Below, piece by piece: positions 26,236 through 37,139 of a DNA stretch of 64,000 nucleotides (the stretch's first letter is position 1; each line of letters begins with the position of its first letter). Location: contig CAWETN010000010.1 in the NCBI GenBank assembly GCA_963812075.1, positions 558,001 to 622,000 of the forward strand, given 5' to 3'. This DNA comes from JAMXLO01 sp963812075. GTDB taxonomy: Bacteria > Pseudomonadota > Alphaproteobacteria > Acetobacterales > Acetobacteraceae. The notes under the pieces were generated by a model. It was given only the letters and a program-made list of their open reading frames with translations. It did no database searches and was not told the origin of the DNA. The translations under genes were made by a program, and so were the position numbers.

Positions 26236-27082
26236 CTATGCCGGGATTTCGCCGCCCATCGTGGTGCGGTGCATGCGGCGGCGTTGCGGCATGTCGTAGT
26301 CCTGGATGGCGCGATGCTGGACGGTGCAGTTGTCCCACATCAGCAGATCGCCCGCCTGCCACTGGTGGCGATAGAGGAAGGCCGGCTTGACGATGTGATC
26401 GGCCAGTGCCGCGATGATCGCCTCCGCTTCGTCCGGCGCAATGCCGTCGATGCCGGTGCAGTCGTCGCGCATCACATACAGGCATTTGCGCCCGGTGCGC
26501 GGATGCGTGCGCACGATCGGGTGACGCACCGGCGGGTTGCGGTCGATCTCCGCCTGGGTCGGCGGGAACGCCCGCCTCCGGCCGGTGAAGTCGAACACCG
26601 CGTGCCTTCCCTCGATCCTGCGGCGCAGCGCGTCGGGCAGCGCCTCGCAGGCCGCCGCGGCGCTGGCGAATTCGGTGTCGCCCAGCGGCAGGCCGAACAG
26701 AGTCGGGGATCTCGAACGCGTACAGCATGGTGCCGCGCGGCGGGCGCGCAGTGTAGCACATGTCGCTGTGCCAATTCTCGCCGGCGCGGCGAACGCCGAT
26801 CGGGCGGCCGTCCTCGGTGATGTTGGAGACGACGACGATTTCCGGGCAGCCCGGCACGCTCCAGCGCTCGCCGAAGATGTTGAACTCGATCTCGCCGAAG
26901 CGGCGGGTGAAGGCGACCTGCTGCTGCGGCGTGACCCGCTGGCCGCGGAAGAAGATGACGCCGTGGGCATCGTAGGCCCGTTCGATCGCCGCGAACGTGG
27001 CGTCGTCGATGGGCTGCGCCAGATCGACGCCGCGGATCTCGGCGCCCAGCGCGGCTCCGGTCGGGATGATCTCGATCGACAT
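26236..27082 (-). pseudogene. TauD/TfdA family dioxygenase, single frameshift
   Basis: An Fe(II)/2-oxoglutarate-dependent dioxygenase of about 282 residues. It begins MSIEIIPTGAALGAEIRGVDL, a typical TauD start, and has the proximal ligand motif NWHSDMCY (His-x-Asp) and the distal His in TVQHRAIQDYDMPQRRRMHRTTM. The frame changes near 26700, between FEIPDS and LFGLPLGDTEFAS, where one base is gained or lost; the two parts otherwise join without a gap. The real gene is probably intact. Substrates in this subgroup are sulfonates or halogenated aryloxyacetates, not predictable here. Confidence 0.8.
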
Positions 27083-27696
27083 GGCACGTATCCTCCCCTC
27101 GGGCAGTGCCGAGTATACCGGTCGCAGCCGCATTCGTTGACTCCGCCGTCGGCCGCATGACCCCGCGCGTCCGAGTATCGCAGTCGCCCGGTCCTCGGCG
27201 ACTATCCGATTGGGCATTGCCTAAGGCTCTGCGGAACAATAGGCGCGTCAACTGGCGCATGGGGTTGATCACGTCGCCTGGTCCGTCGCGGCTGATCGTT
27301 CCGGCGGTGCCGAGTATCGGCGTCGGCGCCTATCCGAATGTGCTGACCCCGGCCTTCGTGGTGCCAAGCTCGATCCTGCTGCATGCGCTGTCGCTGCGGC
27401 AACTGCGGCAGCGCAGTCGCGCGGAGGTGCCGCGGCTGGGTTGAAATTCGGGGAGGAACACGCATGAGCGCCCCCGCAAGTCCGGATGACGCCCGACCAT
27501 AGAAGACATCGAATCAGAGGCGCATCAATGCGGTGCCGTGGCCGTCTGTGCTCGACATACCTTGCCGGGAAGCCCATCGCTCAATGCATTGACCTTGCTG
27601 CATGACGCGATAACTTCATCCCGTTGCAGATGTCGCTACAACCAATTTCCACCAACTCTGCGACACGACCCGAGGCGGCCGAATGAGGAGAGACCG
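27083..27696. other. Intergenic stretch with a possible decayed membrane-protein end
   Basis: No complete gene is convincing here. On the plus strand a frame at 27106-27444 ends with a protein-like hydrophobic segment (YPNVLTPAFVVPSSILLHALSLRQL), which looks like the C terminus of a small membrane protein without its beginning. The last 150 bases before 27697 should hold the promoter of the FMN oxidase gene. Confidence 0.3.
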
Positions 27697-28809
27697 ATGC
27701 CGGAAGCGCCGCACCTGACTGAACTGACGGGTGAATATCAGTGCCTCCACGAATTCATCCCGGCGGCGCGCGCCAAGCTCGACAGCAACATCTGGGGCTA
27801 CCTGATAGGCGCCACCGAGAGCGAGACCACGCTGCGACGCAACCGCGCCGCGCTGGACGCGATCGCGCTGCGTCCGCGCGTGCTGCGCGACGTGTCCAAC
27901 GTGGACGCGACGACGACGTTGCTGGGCATGAAGCTGCGGCTGCCGGTGATGCTGGCGCCGGTCGGCTCGCTGGAATCGTTCGATCCCGGCGGTGCGGCGA
28001 CCGCCGGCCGTGGCGCCACGGAATTCGGCGTGCCGATCATCGTCAGCTCGGTGACCAGGCCTGGACTTGAGGAGACCGCCAAGGCGGTGGCCGGGCCGAA
28101 GATCTTCCAGCTGTACGTACGCGGCGACGACGCGTGGGTGGACGACGTCGCGTGCCGCGCGATGGACGCCGGCTACGACGCGTTCGCCATCACGGTTGAC
28201 ACCGCGGCCTATTCGCGGCGCGAGCGCGACATCGCTTCGCGCTTCGTCAAGCCGTGGCGCACCGCGGCGACCGGGCACAACCACCAGGCCGGCTTCAGCT
28301 GGGACAACGTGAAGCGCTTCAAGGATCGCCACCGCATCCCGCTCATCCTCAAGGGCATCGCCACGGCGGAGGATGCCGCGATCGCCTGCGAGCATGGCGT
28401 CGACGTGGTGTACGTGTCGAACCACGGCGGGCGGCAGCTCGACCACGGCCGCGGCGCGATGGACGTGCTGCCCGAGGTGATGGCCGCGGTGCGCGGCCGC
28501 GCGCGGGTGGTGATCGACGGCAGCTTCTCGCGCGGCACCGACGTGGTGAAGGCGATCGCGCTGGGCGCCGATGCGATCGCGGTGGGGCGTCTCTACTGCT
28601 ACGCGCTCGCCGCCGAGGGCGATCGCGGCGTGCACCGGCTGCTGGAGATCCTCGAACAGGAGGTGATGGTGGCGATGGCGCTCGCCGGCGCGCGCAGCCT
28701 CGCGGAGCTGAACCGCTCGTTCCTGCATTTCGGTGCGCCGCCGGTCACCGCGCCGCACGTGCACAGCGCCTTCCCGCTGCTGTTCCGCACGCCGGAGGCG
28801 CCGGGCTGA
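27697..28809 (+). CDS. FMN-dependent alpha-hydroxy acid oxidase/dehydrogenase
   Basis: A 370-residue TIM-barrel flavoenzyme of the glycolate oxidase/LldD family. Seen are the N-terminal RNRAALDAIALRPRVLRDV segment, KIFQLYVRGDDAW, the substrate lysine in PLILKGIATAEDA and the active-site His/Arg in YVSNHGGRQLDHG. It oxidises an L-2-hydroxy acid to the 2-oxo acid. ATG at 27697 has GAGGAGA six bases upstream. It is a single gene, convergent with the DUF1501 gene 12 bases away. Lactate, glycolate and mandelate are all possible substrates. Confidence 0.88.
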   Translation: MPEAPHLTELTGEYQCLHEFIPAARAKLDSNIWGYLIGATESETTLRRNRAALDAIALRPRVLRDVSNVDATTTLLGMKLRLPVMLAPVGSLESFDPGGAATAGRGATEFGVPIIVSSVTRPGLEETAKAVAGPKIFQLYVRGDDAWVDDVACRAMDAGYDAFAITVDTAAYSRRERDIASRFVKPWRTAATGHNHQAGFSWDNVKRFKDRHRIPLILKGIATAEDAAIACEHGVDVVYVSNHGGRQLDHGRGAMDVLPEVMAAVRGRARVVIDGSFSRGTDVVKAIALGADAIAVGRLYCYALAAEGDRGVHRLLEILEQEVMVAMALAGARSLAELNRSFLHFGAPPVTAPHVHSAFPLLFRTPEAPG

Positions 28810-28821
28810 CGGACCACGCGG

Positions 28822-30003
28822 CTATCCGGGGGCGACGAGGCCGGGCAACGGCGCCGCGCCTGCGCTGTCCGGGAACGTCCGGGCGAGGGCGGCCGCATCG
28901 AGGCCGAGATGCTGCGCCAGGAGTCCCTTGGCCACGGAACGCAGGTCGCAGGTCGGCCGCAGATCGCGATCCTCCAGCATTCGGCCCGCGCCGAGGCCCG
29001 GCCAGTCCGCCACGACGCGTCCGCCGGCCACCGCGCCGCCCAGCACCAACGCGATCGTGCCGGTGCCATGGTCCGTGCCGTTGGTGCCGTTCACCCGCAC
29101 GGTGCGGCCGAACTCGGTCATGACCAGCACCGCGGTCTGCCGCCAGGCCTCGCCAAGGCCCTGCTTCAGTGCGGCCAGGCCGGCGTCCAGGCGGCGCAGT
29201 GCTGCGGCGAGACGCGGCGTCTGGGCGGCATGGGTGTCCCAACCGCCGATCTCCAGCGCGGCAATGCGCGGCCCGTCGTCGGCGCGCAGCATTTCGCCGG
29301 CGGACCTGGCCAGGGAGGGGAAGGTGGAGCGGTCCTGAGCGGCCTTGTCGTGGCCCAGGACGGTGTCGGCGAAGCCGCGTTCGCCAAGCCCGGCGGCGAT
29401 GCCTGGCCCCAGCACCGGATCGTCGTGGTTGAGGACGGCAATGCGCGCATAGAGATCCGGATCGAGCGCAGCGGCGCCGTGCGGCGCCCAGTTCACCACC
29501 GCCGCCGGACCGCGCAACAGCAGCGGCACTGCGACACCGATCGCGGTCGCCTCGGCGTGATGAGGCGGTGCCGGCGACGCCTGGATCGCGCGGTTCAGCC
29601 AGCCGCTGCTCATGCGATGGTCGGCCCCGCTTTCCAGGCAGTCCTGGGCCTCGAAATGGCTGCGCAGGCGATACGGGCCGGCGACCGCGTGAAGCACCAG
29701 CGCCTCGCCTGATCGGTACATCCCGTGCAGTTCGCGCAGCGCCGGATGCAGTCCGAAGAATCCACCGAGGTCGAGCACGCCGCCATCCTGGCCCGGGGCC
29801 GGCGGGACAATGGCGCCACGCAGGTCGCGCAGCGCGGCGTCGCCATACGGGACGACCGCAGCCATGCCGTCCAGCGCACCGCGCAGGATGACGACGACCA
29901 GCCGGCGATCCGTCGGCGCATCGGCGAATGCCAGCGAGACCCGGCCGGCGGCGAAGGCGGACGTCAGGCCGAGGAGTGCAGCGCGGCGGCTGAGGGACAG
30001 CAT
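28822..30003 (-). CDS. DUF1501 family secreted protein
   Basis: A 393-residue exported protein. It begins with a hydrophobic leader containing Arg-Arg (LSRRAALLGLTSAFAAG), compatible with Tat or Sec export, followed by RLVVVILRGALDGMAAVVPYGD, the DUF1501 opening. A late MTEFGRTVRVNGTNGTDHGTG segment matches the family's alkaline-phosphatase-like metal region. DUF1501 genes are nearly always paired with DUF1800, as here: the start codon comes directly after the DUF1800 stop with no gap. The function is unknown. Confidence 0.88.
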   Translation of the reverse strand: MLSLSRRAALLGLTSAFAAGRVSLAFADAPTDRRLVVVILRGALDGMAAVVPYGDAALRDLRGAIVPPAPGQDGGVLDLGGFFGLHPALRELHGMYRSGEALVLHAVAGPYRLRSHFEAQDCLESGADHRMSSGWLNRAIQASPAPPHHAEATAIGVAVPLLLRGPAAVVNWAPHGAAALDPDLYARIAVLNHDDPVLGPGIAAGLGERGFADTVLGHDKAAQDRSTFPSLARSAGEMLRADDGPRIAALEIGGWDTHAAQTPRLAAALRRLDAGLAALKQGLGEAWRQTAVLVMTEFGRTVRVNGTNGTDHGTGTIALVLGGAVAGGRVVADWPGLGAGRMLEDRDLRPTCDLRSVAKGLLAQHLGLDAAALARTFPDSAGAAPLPGLVAPG

Positions 30004-31284
30004 CTATCGCCTCTGGAATTCGGGTGAGGTGAACAGCAGCGTCAGCGCGTCGCGGCGGGAGCCCGCCCGACGCACCGCCGCCCGAGTGTCCGGCCGGAGC
30101 AGCGGTCCCAGGCTGACTTCGGCCAGCTCGGCCGGATCGGCTCCGCCGAAACCGCCGGCGACACCGTAGGCCCAGTCGATCCGCCGCATCAGCGCCTCGG
30201 GTCCGGCCCAGTCGGACGCGCGGTCCGGCCAGCCGTTCGGCTGCGGCGCCGCCCAGAACGGCTGGCCGAGCGACGCGAGGCTGCCGGCCAGGCCCGACGG
30301 TACGTCGTCCAGCGCGCGGAGCACGGCGACCACGTAGTCGAGCGGCGCGCGCAGCTTGGTCTGCGGCTGCCAGGCCGCGTCCAGCGCGACGATTGCCTGC
30401 GCCGCCGCACCGAGATCCCCGCCGCTCCTGGCCAGCACCGCGGCGACGGCGGCGATGCAGTCTTTGGGCGGGTCATCGGCGATGAAGTGCCGCGCCAGCT
30501 TGGTGGCGAGCGAGCGGCAGGTCTGTGGATGGGCAGCAAGGAAGCGCAGCGCGGCGACGCCCCCGGCCTCGCCCGGCGGGAAGCGCCGGCCCATGACCAT
30601 CGGCTCGCCCGGCTCGTGGGTGAACGGCCGGAAGCGGAACCCCGGCGGGTCCGACTGGAGATCGAGCGACCAGCCGGTCAGGATCCGGGCGAAGGCGGTG
30701 ACGTCGGCCTGGGTGTAGCCGGCGGCGGGCGTCACCGTGTGCAGTTCCAGGCACTCGCGCGCCAGGTTCTCGTTCAGTCCGCGTCCGCTGCGCTGGCCGA
30801 CCGGGCTGTCCGGACCCACCGACCGCGCGTTGTCGAGGTAGAGCAGCATCGCCGGGTGGCGCATCACCGCCAGCAGCATGTCGGCAAAGCGGCCGGTGAC
30901 GTGCGGGCGGATCGCCTCCTGCACGAAAGGACCCAGCAGCGCGGCGCACTGCCGGCGGCGCAGCGAGACGGTGAAGTGGTTGGTCCAGAACCAGACCAGC
31001 CGCTCGCGGAACGGCGCGGCGGTCAGCAGCGCATTGCCCAGTTGCGCGGCGGCGTCGCGGCGGAACAGCGCGGCGCTGCGCGACTGGCCCGGCTGCGGGC
31101 GGCTCCGCCGGTCCTCGCGCAGTGCGGCGAGGCCCGCAGCCGTCGTGGGCGGATCGGCCAGCCGTGCTGCATCCGGACCGGCGAGCTGCGCCGTGAGCCA
31201 GGCGCGGGGATCGTCGGGCACCGGCTCGGCGCCGCGCCGCCCCAGGCCAAAGCGGACGAGAGCATGGATAACCTCGATGTCCAT
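30004..31284 (-). CDS. DUF1800 family protein
   Basis: A 426-residue protein with the DUF1800 layout: an N-terminal segment IHALVRFGLGRRGAEP, then RLVWFWTNHFTVS, the conserved LNENLARECLELHTV and a C-terminal GWPDRASDW-like part. ATG at 31284 is chosen because the upstream extension is not family-like. The stop TAG abuts the ATG of the DUF1501 gene. The two are thought to act together in the envelope, but no reaction is established. Confidence 0.87.
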   Translation of the reverse strand: MDIEVIHALVRFGLGRRGAEPVPDDPRAWLTAQLAGPDAARLADPPTTAAGLAALREDRRSRPQPGQSRSAALFRRDAAAQLGNALLTAAPFRERLVWFWTNHFTVSLRRRQCAALLGPFVQEAIRPHVTGRFADMLLAVMRHPAMLLYLDNARSVGPDSPVGQRSGRGLNENLARECLELHTVTPAAGYTQADVTAFARILTGWSLDLQSDPPGFRFRPFTHEPGEPMVMGRRFPPGEAGGVAALRFLAAHPQTCRSLATKLARHFIADDPPKDCIAAVAAVLARSGGDLGAAAQAIVALDAAWQPQTKLRAPLDYVVAVLRALDDVPSGLAGSLASLGQPFWAAPQPNGWPDRASDWAGPEALMRRIDWAYGVAGGFGGADPAELAEVSLGPLLRPDTRAAVRRAGSRRDALTLLFTSPEFQRR

Positions 31285-31465
31285 GCCGGGAAGCCTAGAA
31301 CCCAACCCTGTGTCCGACAGTGACAAATGGTAGCGCATGCGAGAGTTGCTGCGCGCAAAGGGCGATTATTCTTGCAAAACGCGCCGCAGTGCAGCATCTG
31401 TGGGGTGAGGCGCGGGCGCGCGGAACAGGGGTTCCGGGGCGCCCGTCATGATATGGAGGTTCCCC

Positions 31466-33553
<2,088 letters not shown>

Positions 33554-33583
33554 GGCCAGGGTGCGCATGACGGAGGCAGCCTA

Positions 33584-33901
33584 GTGCACGCCCCCCGCCT
33601 CCACTGGATGCGGGGCCGGCAGGAGGAGGGTCCCGGTGTCCACCGGACCCTCGAATGGATCGGACATAACGACGCGGGCGAGGCCATCGCCCGCGTCGTT
33701 CGCATTCTGGGCCCGGTGTGGTCGGGCTGGCGCACCTACCGGGCGGTGGCGCTGGACGACGAAGCAAAGGTGATCGAGCTGCGCCCCTCCCGGCCGGAGG
33801 GGGCGGACTGGCTGGCCTGCGTGGGCGGCCAGGTGGTCGGGCGCGCCTCGGTGCCGCTGCAGGCGGTACGCGCGGCGGAGGCGGCGCTGGGCGGGGATTA
33901 G
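33584..33901 (+). CDS. Hypothetical protein
   Basis: A 105-residue soluble protein, not recognised. GTG at 33584 has GGAGG seven bases upstream, 31 bases after fusA, so it may be co-transcribed. The body looks beta-rich (HRTLEWIGHNDAGEAIARVV, WRTYRAVALDDEAKVIEL), with no motif or membrane segment. A role near translation is only a guess from position. Confidence 0.6.
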   Translation: MHAPRLHWMRGRQEEGPGVHRTLEWIGHNDAGEAIARVVRILGPVWSGWRTYRAVALDDEAKVIELRPSRPEGADWLACVGGQVVGRASVPLQAVRAAEAALGGD

Positions 33902-34308
33902 GCGGCGCGGCACGGTGTGCGCCTGTCGCGCGCAGGATCGTCCGGCGCGTAGCAGCGAGCCGTCGCCATCTCGGGAATGACGTTCGAACTTGGCGAACTG
34001 TGGGAACGCAGGATCGAGAGCCCGCCCGAGCCTGTCGAGCCGGCAGCCTTCTGAGGCGCACCGGACGGCAGACTGTCTTGCCAATATGCTCGACAATATC
34101 GGCCGGATCGATGGCCACGTCGCCGGTCTCGACCGTGACGGGCTGGCCCGGGGCGGCCTCCGCCGGGACGCAGTGGAGCGGCGTCTGCCGCGCATCTGCG
34201 CGAAGCCGGCTTTCGGCACGGCAGCGCTGCAGAAGCTGCCGGCGGATAGCGGCGATCGAGCATGACGACGGGCGGGTGTCGTTCACCCTGCGTAGAAAGG
34301 GAGAGAGC
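33902..34308. other. Intergenic stretch without a confident gene
   Basis: About 400 bases between the small gene and the LysR gene. On the minus strand between about 34265 and 34060 one frame reads like protein (PLHCVPAEAAPGQPVTVE) but has neither a plausible start nor a conserved continuation, so it may be a fragment of a lost gene. Nothing else was seen. Confidence 0.3.
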
Positions 34309-35229
34309 CTACGTCAGCACCTCCGCCCCCTGCTCCAGCAGCGCGGCGATCTCCCGCGTCTGCTGCAGCAGGAACTCCATCACCACCCGGGTGCGCGGTG
34401 CCAGGTTGCGGCGCGACGGATAGACGATGTGCACCGGCACGCGCTGCGATTCGTAATCCTCCATCAGGCGGAACAGCCGGCCGGCGCGCAGGTCGTCGAT
34501 CAGCTGGATCTCCGGCAGCAGCGCCACCCCGTGGCCGGCGCGCGCCGCCCGCCGCACCGCCTCGCTGTCGTTGGCGATGAATGCGCCGGTCACCCGCACG
34601 CTGACCGCGCCGTCGGGACCGTTGAAGCGCCAGATGTCCGGCTCGGGCGTCGCGTCATGGATCAGGCAGGTATGCGCCGCGAGGTCGGCTGGGATCGCGG
34701 GCGCGCCATGCCGCTCGAGATAGACCGGTGCCGCGACGACGGCACGCCCCAGATTCCCCGCTCGCCGCGCCACCAGCGAGGCATCGGCGATCTCCCCCGA
34801 GCGGAAGGCTAGATCCAGGCGCTCCTCGATCATGTCGCTCGGCTGGTCGCGCATCACCAGCTCCACCGACAGCCCTGGATGGCGTGCCAGCAGCACCGGC
34901 AGGCGGGTCGCCAGGAACAACCCCCCGGCCACCGAGGTGCCAAGGCGCACCAGCCCGCGCGGCGCACCGCTCTGGCGCCCGAGGACCGTCTCCATCTCAT
35001 CGGCACCCTCCAGCAGGTGGCGGGCATGCGCCAGCAACACCTGGCCATCGTCGGTCAGGCTGAGCCGGCGGGTGGTGCGGTGGAATAAACGCACCTCGAA
35101 GTGCTGTTCCAACTGTGCGACCAGGCGAGTGACCGCAGACTGGCTGACATGCGTCTCGCGGGCGACCGCGGAAAACGAACCGGTCTCGGTTACCCGGGTG
35201 AAAGCGCGCAGCGCAGCGATCAAGTCCAT
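34309..35229 (-). CDS. LysR family transcriptional regulator
   Basis: A 306-residue regulator. The N-terminal HTH covers about residues 3-60 (ALRAFTRVTETGSFSAVARETHVSQSAVTRL), then an effector-binding domain ending with the CrgA-like pattern YESQRVPVHIVYPSRRNLAPR. ATG at 35229 has GAGGA six bases upstream. It is divergent from the small secreted protein gene at 35400, with 170 bases between them that should hold its operator. The target is unknown. Confidence 0.88.
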   Translation of the reverse strand: MDLIAALRAFTRVTETGSFSAVARETHVSQSAVTRLVAQLEQHFEVRLFHRTTRRLSLTDDGQVLLAHARHLLEGADEMETVLGRQSGAPRGLVRLGTSVAGGLFLATRLPVLLARHPGLSVELVMRDQPSDMIEERLDLAFRSGEIADASLVARRAGNLGRAVVAAPVYLERHGAPAIPADLAAHTCLIHDATPEPDIWRFNGPDGAVSVRVTGAFIANDSEAVRRAARAGHGVALLPEIQLIDDLRAGRLFRLMEDYESQRVPVHIVYPSRRNLAPRTRVVMEFLLQQTREIAALLEQGAEVLT

Positions 35230-35399
35230 TATTTCCTCGGATTGCGCAAAGATGAATTCCAAGAAAGCCGGATTATCTTCGCCCGACAAGAGGTCTATCT
35301 CACGGCCATCGCGAAACGGACAGCACGGCTGACCATCCGTGGAGCGATCGAGCCAGCGGGCACCGCCGAGGTGGCGGCGCCCTTCAGAGGAGAGAGACC

Positions 35400-35643
35400 A
35401 TGAGGACCATGCTTCTTGCGGCGGCTGCCGCACTTTCGCTCAGCGCCGGGTCGGCGTTCGCCGACGGAGAAGGCGGCCCCAGCGACACCGCCTTCTTCAA
35501 TCGACAGGTTCTGGCCCAGGCGCCGTCGTGACCGGCCGGCCGCCGTGGCCGGCAATCAGGCGACCGGCGCGCCGACGGCGGCCTTCGTTACCGGCCACAG
35601 CTCTGGTACGTGGCTGTTTCCGCCGGCCGACAGCAACGGCTGA
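35400..35643 (+). pseudogene. Small secreted protein with TWLFPP end, frameshifted
   Basis: The frame starts at ATG 35400 after GAGGAGAGAG and has a clear signal peptide (MRTMLLAAAAALSLSAGSAFA). It meets a TGA at 35529, but a second frame continues with RPAAVAGNQATGAPTAAFVTG and ends GTWLFPPADSNG at 35643, directly before a terminator. Joined, they give about 80 residues. The pattern of signal peptide, Gln-rich middle and TWLFPP tail recalls small uncharacterised exported proteins of Acetobacteraceae. The shift lies between about 35510 and 35530 and may be a sequence error. Confidence 0.55.
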
Positions 35644-35669
35644 GCGGCGATCAGACACTGATGCGGAAC

Positions 35670-35694
35670 GGGCCGGCCAAGCGCCGGCCCTTTT
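35670..35694 (+). terminator. Rho-independent terminator
   Basis: A perfect 8-bp stem (gggccggc/gccggccc) with a 5-nt loop is followed by TTTT. It lies 27 bases after the second-frame stop of the small secreted protein, supporting that frame as the real end. Confidence 0.8.
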
Positions 35695-35710
35695 CGTACC
35701 TGGCCGATTG

Positions 35711-36643
35711 CTACTCGCCCGCGGCTGCGGCAGCGAACAGCGCGGCACCGAGACGCCTCAGCCGCGCCATGCGGGGACCACGCGCAACCGACAGCGCAAC
35801 TTCCAGGTCGTCGAACACCCGTGCCACCTCGGCGCAAACTCCCGGACCGAACGCATCGCGGTGCGTCCGGGCCCGCAGCAGCATGTCGCGCGTCAGCACC
35901 CGCAATCCAGCCAGGGTGCCCGCCTGCGGCGCGACGTCTCCCGCATCGAGCGCGCCGACCACCGCGGCCGCGGCCTCGGCGAACACCGCGGTCAGCGCCG
36001 CGAGGCGGCCAAGCGACAGCGCTGCCTCTTCGGAACCGCCGGGCGCCGCCAGCCGCCGCAGCAGGAACCGGAACGCACCTTGCAGACCGAACAGGCCCAC
36101 CGCATCCTCAACGTCGCGGAACGGCGCGGCCATGGTTTCATACGCCGTATCCTTTGGCCCCAGCACGGCCGATCGCGGAACAGGGCAGGCTTCCAGTCGC
36201 AACCCGCAGTGCCGCGAGGGCGCCAGCGCGCGATACTCCGGCGCCTCGTCGATCGACAGCCCCGGCGTGTCGCGTGGCACCAGGAATGCGGTGTAGCGCT
36301 TGCGCCCTGCCTCGACGCTGGTGATGCCGAACACGATGAAAACCGCCGCAAGCGGTCCGTTCGTCACCCAGGCCTTCTCGCCGGTAATGCTGTAGCCGCC
36401 CGGCGCGTCGTCGGCGCGCGTGGTCAGCAGCTTCGGATGCGCCCCGACGCGCGGTTCGGAAATCGCCACGGCGGCAAGTTCCGACAGCCACAGGCTGCGC
36501 TGCTCCGCAGTGGCAAAGCCCTCGATGAAGAAGCGCGCCACCAGCCGTGCGCCGGCGGTGCCTTCGCCGAGCAGGCCGGTGCGCTCGACAATCGCGGCCT
36601 TCTCGCGTGCAATCGCGGCATAGGTCATCACAGCAGGAGACAT
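35711..36643 (-). CDS. Short acyl-CoA dehydrogenase-like protein
   Basis: A 310-residue member of the acyl-CoA dehydrogenase family. The middle beta-domain is clear (ELAAVAISEPRVGAHPK and GGYSITGEKAWVTNGPLA), followed by a helical C-terminal domain. The N-terminal helical domain is about 60 residues shorter than usual, and no catalytic Glu can be placed with confidence. The assigned start at 36643 is only three bases from the divergent start at 36647; an ATG at 36628 is an alternative. It probably binds FAD and acts in acyl-chain or amino-acid breakdown. Confidence 0.72.
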   Translation of the reverse strand: MSPAVMTYAAIAREKAAIVERTGLLGEGTAGARLVARFFIEGFATAEQRSLWLSELAAVAISEPRVGAHPKLLTTRADDAPGGYSITGEKAWVTNGPLAAVFIVFGITSVEAGRKRYTAFLVPRDTPGLSIDEAPEYRALAPSRHCGLRLEACPVPRSAVLGPKDTAYETMAAPFRDVEDAVGLFGLQGAFRFLLRRLAAPGGSEEAALSLGRLAALTAVFAEAAAAVVGALDAGDVAPQAGTLAGLRVLTRDMLLRARTHRDAFGPGVCAEVARVFDDLEVALSVARGPRMARLRRLGAALFAAAAAGE

Positions 36644-36646
36644 AGC

Positions 36647-37053
36647 ATGAGCGAACTCGCCGAGAAGGATGCGATCCGCGAGGTGATGGCCGAGGTACCT
36701 GCTTCCGCCTCGACGGCGACCGTTTCGCAGAGATGGCGGGACTGTTCACCGCGGACGGCACCTGGGACACCGCGTTCGGCAAGGGCACCGGGCGCGCCGA
36801 GATCGAGGCGCTGGTGCGCCGGCTGCGCGGCGCCGGACCACGGCCGCGCGCGATCCACCATGTGACGAACGTCGTCATCAGGCTGGATGGCGCTACGGCG
36901 AAGTGCTTCTCCAACTGGGTCACCGTGCAGAACAGCGAGCAGGGGCCCAAGCTCGGTTCGGCAGGAAGCTATACCGACGACATGGTGAAACAGGACGGAA
37001 CCTGGCTGTTCCGTTATCGCAAGATCGACCGGTTCATCCACGACAAGGCGTGA
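36647..37053 (+). pseudogene. SnoaL-like (NTF2 fold) protein, single frameshift
   Basis: A protein of about 134 residues with the SnoaL pattern: an N-terminal helix MSELAEKDAIREVMAE, then the core FRLDGDRFAEMAGLFTADGTWDT and the end GTWLFRYRKIDRFI. ATG at 36647 has GGAG seven bases upstream. The frame changes at about 36695-36705, where one extra base separates the helix from the core. The fold serves as a cyclase, isomerase or ring-hydroxylating small subunit; the role is unknown. It is divergent from the acyl-CoA dehydrogenase with almost no space between them. Confidence 0.68.
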
Positions 37054-37139
37054 GCCTGTCACTGGCAACCGGCAGAACTGGATCGATCAATCGGCGTGCT
37101 GGCGAGCGGCAACAACCGCCGCGCTGATGCCGCTTCTGC

